Below, piece after piece: positions 62,075 to 64,000 of a stretch of 64,000 nt of DNA. The stretch comes from Pseudocitrobacter vendiensis (GTDB lineage Bacteria > Pseudomonadota > Gammaproteobacteria > Enterobacterales > Enterobacteriaceae): the NCBI RefSeq assembly GCF_943590815.1, contig NZ_CALSBS010000002.1:186001-250000 (forward strand), in the 5' to 3' direction. The position numbers and the translations under genes are program-made. The notes under the pieces were generated by a model. It saw only the letters and a program-made list of their open reading frames with translations. It had not been told where the DNA came from and made no database searches. How positions within the stretch are numbered: the stretch's first letter is position 1; each line of letters starts with the position of its first letter.

Positions 62075-62077
62075 TTC

Positions 62078-62209
62078 TTCCCCTCACCCTAACCCTCTCC
62101 CGCAGGGAGAGGGGACCGATTGAGCACATAGTTACGTCTAATGCAGGTTTTCTCCCTCTCCCTCTCCCTGAGGGAGAGGGCCGGGGTGAGTGAGGGGCCT
62201 CACTCACCC
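62078..62209. repeat. Inverted CCCTCTCC/GGGAGAGGG repeats between pepT and roxA
   Basis: Two copies of a GC-rich palindromic unit in inverse orientation: CCCCTCACCC-TAACCCTCTCCC-GC-AGGGAGAGGGG (62078-62115), and CCCTCTCCCTGAGGGAGAGGG followed by GGGGTGAGTGAGG (62151-62197). A further perfect 12-base inverted repeat GGGTGAGTGAGG / CCTCACTCACCC (62184-62209) covers the roxA stop codon. Units of this kind are widespread between genes in gamma-proteobacteria. Confidence 0.85.
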
Positions 62210-63325
62210 TTCAAAAAACCAGTACCCGCTGTTTACCAGCGCGGCCAGCATCGCGAGGAAGGACGGGTCTTCCAGCGCGTCGCCGAAATGTTCGCTTTCC
62301 AGCACCATATTTCCTGCCAGCGCATTCAGTGCCGGACGATGAGGCGAGTCGATTTTTTCGCCGTTAACGAAAACATCGTCGCCGATTTTCAGTACGCGTA
62401 ACCCACCCAGACGCGCCAGTTTATCCCCCTGCTGGAGCGCATCGTAGATTTCATCTGGCTGATACGGCGGCTCTGGCGGCGCGACGTCCAGCTCGTGGCG
62501 TGACTGGCTGATAAACTCACCGAGCCATTGCTGGAACTGCTCTGGCTGATTCATTAACCCCTGCATCATGTCACGCAGACGGTCGACTTCCTGCGGCAAA
62601 ATATCCGCCGGATGCGCGCGCGCAGGTACGTCCGGATCGGTATAACGCTGGCTGCCCAGTTCGCGTTGCAGGATGTAATCGGCAAAACCGCTAAACAGTT
62701 CACGGCCACTTGGCGCGCGGAAACCCACGGAGTAATTCAGCGAGTTTTCCAGCGAATAACCCTCGTGCGGGAAACCTGGCGGGATGTACAGAATATCGCC
62801 GGGCTCGAGTTCTTCATCAATGATGCCTTCGAAAGGGTCTACCTGGAGTAGATCAGGGTGCGGACAGTGCTGTTTCATCGGCACTTTCTCGCCCACGCGC
62901 CAGCGACGGCGACCCGTCCCCTGTATGATAAAGACATCGTACTGATCGAGATGCGGGCCAACGCCGCCGCCCGGTACGGAGAAGGAAATCATCAAGTCGT
63001 CAATACGCCAGTCGGGCAGGGCGCGGAAGGGACGCATCAACGCCGCGGAGGGCTCGTGCCAGTGATCGACCGCCTGAACCAGCAACGACCAGTTGGTTTC
63101 GTCGAGGTGATCGTAGCTTTCAAATGGCCCGTGGCTGACCTGCCATTTTCCGTCAAGATGACTCACCAGCCGGCTGTCGACTTCGTTTTCCATCGCCAGG
63201 CCTGCCAGCTCATCCGGTGAAATAGGGTCGACAAAGTTAGCAAACCCGCGTTTGAGGACCACCGGGCGTTTCTGCCAGTAGCGTTCGATAAAGTCGGGCC
63301 AGTTGAGCGTTAAGTGATAATCCAT
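62204..63325 (-). CDS. roxA: Ribosomal protein uL16 3-hydroxylase (JmjC)
   Basis: A 373-residue 2-oxoglutarate/Fe(II) oxygenase, the same length as E. coli RoxA/YcfD, which hydroxylates Arg81 of ribosomal protein L16. The iron triad is His125 and Asp127 in GPHLDQYDVF and His187 in FPHEGYSLE. A winged-helix C-terminal region follows. The stop codon lies within a palindromic repeat. In E. coli, as here, it lies directly downstream of phoQ, and the two may share transcription. Confidence 0.96.
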   Translation of the reverse strand: MDYHLTLNWPDFIERYWQKRPVVLKRGFANFVDPISPDELAGLAMENEVDSRLVSHLDGKWQVSHGPFESYDHLDETNWSLLVQAVDHWHEPSAALMRPFRALPDWRIDDLMISFSVPGGGVGPHLDQYDVFIIQGTGRRRWRVGEKVPMKQHCPHPDLLQVDPFEGIIDEELEPGDILYIPPGFPHEGYSLENSLNYSVGFRAPSGRELFSGFADYILQRELGSQRYTDPDVPARAHPADILPQEVDRLRDMMQGLMNQPEQFQQWLGEFISQSRHELDVAPPEPPYQPDEIYDALQQGDKLARLGGLRVLKIGDDVFVNGEKIDSPHRPALNALAGNMVLESEHFGDALEDPSFLAMLAALVNSGYWFFEG

Positions 63326-63336
63326 ATGAGTATGTC

Positions 63337-63390
63337 CGCAGCAGGTGTTTTCTCGGATTATACACGTAATCCGGCAACCTGCCTGCTGCG
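63337..63390 (-). other. Nested inverted repeat between phoQ and roxA
   Basis: Outer arms CGCAGCAGG and CCTGCTGCG enclose a perfect inner stem CGGATTA-TACACG-TAATCCG. It lies 12 bases upstream of the roxA start codon and ends 11 bases before the phoQ stop. It could attenuate read-through from phoQ into roxA or cover roxA translation. Confidence 0.65.
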
Positions 63391-63400
63391 CAAACCGGAT

Positions 63401-64000
63401 TTAGCCGACGTGGTGCTCCAGGTTCTGGCGACCAAAAACCACGTCCATTTTTGCCCCGCCCAGCAGGCTGTCGGCGGTGATGATTTGCCCGTCATATTGC
63501 TCGACGATATCACGCGCGACGGAGAGCCCGACGCCCTGGCCTGGCCTGAGTGTATCGGCGCGCTGGCCGCGATCGAACACCAGATCCCGTTTACCCTGCG
63601 GAATGCCCGGACCATCATCTTCAACAATCACGTGTAGCTGGTTTTCGGCCTGATGCGCGGACACTTCCACGAATTCGAGGCAGTATTTGCAGGCGTTATC
63701 CAGCACGTTGCCCATCACTTCCATAAAGTCGTTTTTCTCGCCGACAAAGCTAATTTCGGGTGAAATGTCGAGGCTAATGCTCACGCCCTTACGTTGATAG
63801 ACCTTATTCAACGCGGAAATTAAACTATCCAGCGTGGGCGCGACCGGATGAAGCTCGCGGCTCAACAGGGTATTGTCGGTACGCATGCTGGCGCGGTTGA
63901 GGTAATAGCCAATCTGCTGAGAGATGCGACTGATTTGCTCAAGCATGATGGGCTCGGCTTCGCTGACGCTGATTTTTTCACTGCGCAATGAGCGTAGCGA
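63401..64000 (-). CDS. phoQ: Sensor histidine kinase PhoQ, C-terminal part (partial)
   Basis: The last 199 codons of the gene; the frame runs off the right edge, so the sensor domain and catalytic His are outside the window. Visible are the end of the dimerisation helices ([19 protein letters not shown]) and the ATPase domain with N box [11 protein letters not shown]1 DDGPGI, and G2 GQGVGLSVA. PhoQ senses low Mg2+, acid and cationic peptides and phosphorylates PhoP. The C-terminal end ([10 protein letters not shown]) differs from E. coli, as is usual for this variable tail. Confidence 0.96.
   Translation of the reverse strand, partial: SLRSLRSEKISVSEAEPIMLEQISRISQQIGYYLNRASMRTDNTLLSRELHPVAPTLDSLISALNKVYQRKGVSISLDISPEISFVGEKNDFMEVMGNVLDNACKYCLEFVEVSAHQAENQLHVIVEDDGPGIPQGKRDLVFDRGQRADTLRPGQGVGLSVARDIVEQYDGQIITADSLLGGAKMDVVFGRQNLEHHVG

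Overview
The window is core chromosome of a motile member of the Enterobacteriaceae. Gene order and protein sequences follow the Escherichia coli/Salmonella trhO-to-phoQ segment almost gene for gene. GC content looks to be in the mid-50s, and ERIC and REP/BIME repeats are frequent. The genus cannot be fixed from sequence reading alone; an Enterobacter/Leclercia/Kosakonia/Citrobacter-type genome is the best guess. All names rest on recalled family sequences and visible motifs, not on a search.

Layout: 1-5.9 kb holds the 3' end of trhO, yceO, solA, bssS, the SOS gene dinI (perfect LexA box), pyrC (PurR box and CTP-sensing leader), the lipoprotein gene yceB and the efflux gene mdtH. 6.1-9.9 kb holds rimJ, yceH, mviM and the lipid II flippase gene murJ. 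10-21.5 kb is the complete flg cluster: flgN-flgM-flgA leftward, flgBCDEFGHIJ and flgKL rightward. It carries an FlhDC-type box between flgA and flgB and sigma-28 promoters before flgM and flgK. Next come an MFS transporter and divergent LysR regulator, then rne (RNase E) and rluC.

29.6-36 kb is the phospholipid/fatty-acid cluster yceD-rpmF-plsX-fabH-fabD-fabG-acpP-fabF, followed by pabC-mltG-tmk-holB-ycfH and ptsG with Mlc, CRP and SgrS-type control signals. 42-52 kb holds mfd, ycfT, the lipoprotein-release genes lolCDE, nagK and cobB. 52.2-56.7 kb is an accessory sugar-use module (family 3 glycoside hydrolase, lone PTS IIC permease, divergent GntR regulator). The window closes with the spermidine/putrescine importer potABCD, pepT, the ribosomal oxygenase gene roxA and the 3' part of phoQ.

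No wholly new system was found. The points worth a second look are differences from the standard layout. A block of about 12 genes that in E. coli separates ptsG from mfd is absent, with a REP at the junction. grxB and yceI-yceJ are absent at their usual places. ERIC elements rewrite the 3' end of dinI and occupy both sides of the rne/rluC intergenic region. The ptsG leader carries an extra structured insert just upstream of the SgrS pairing site. There are also several perfect palindromes between genes, in pot, phoQ-roxA, pepT-roxA and the accessory module.
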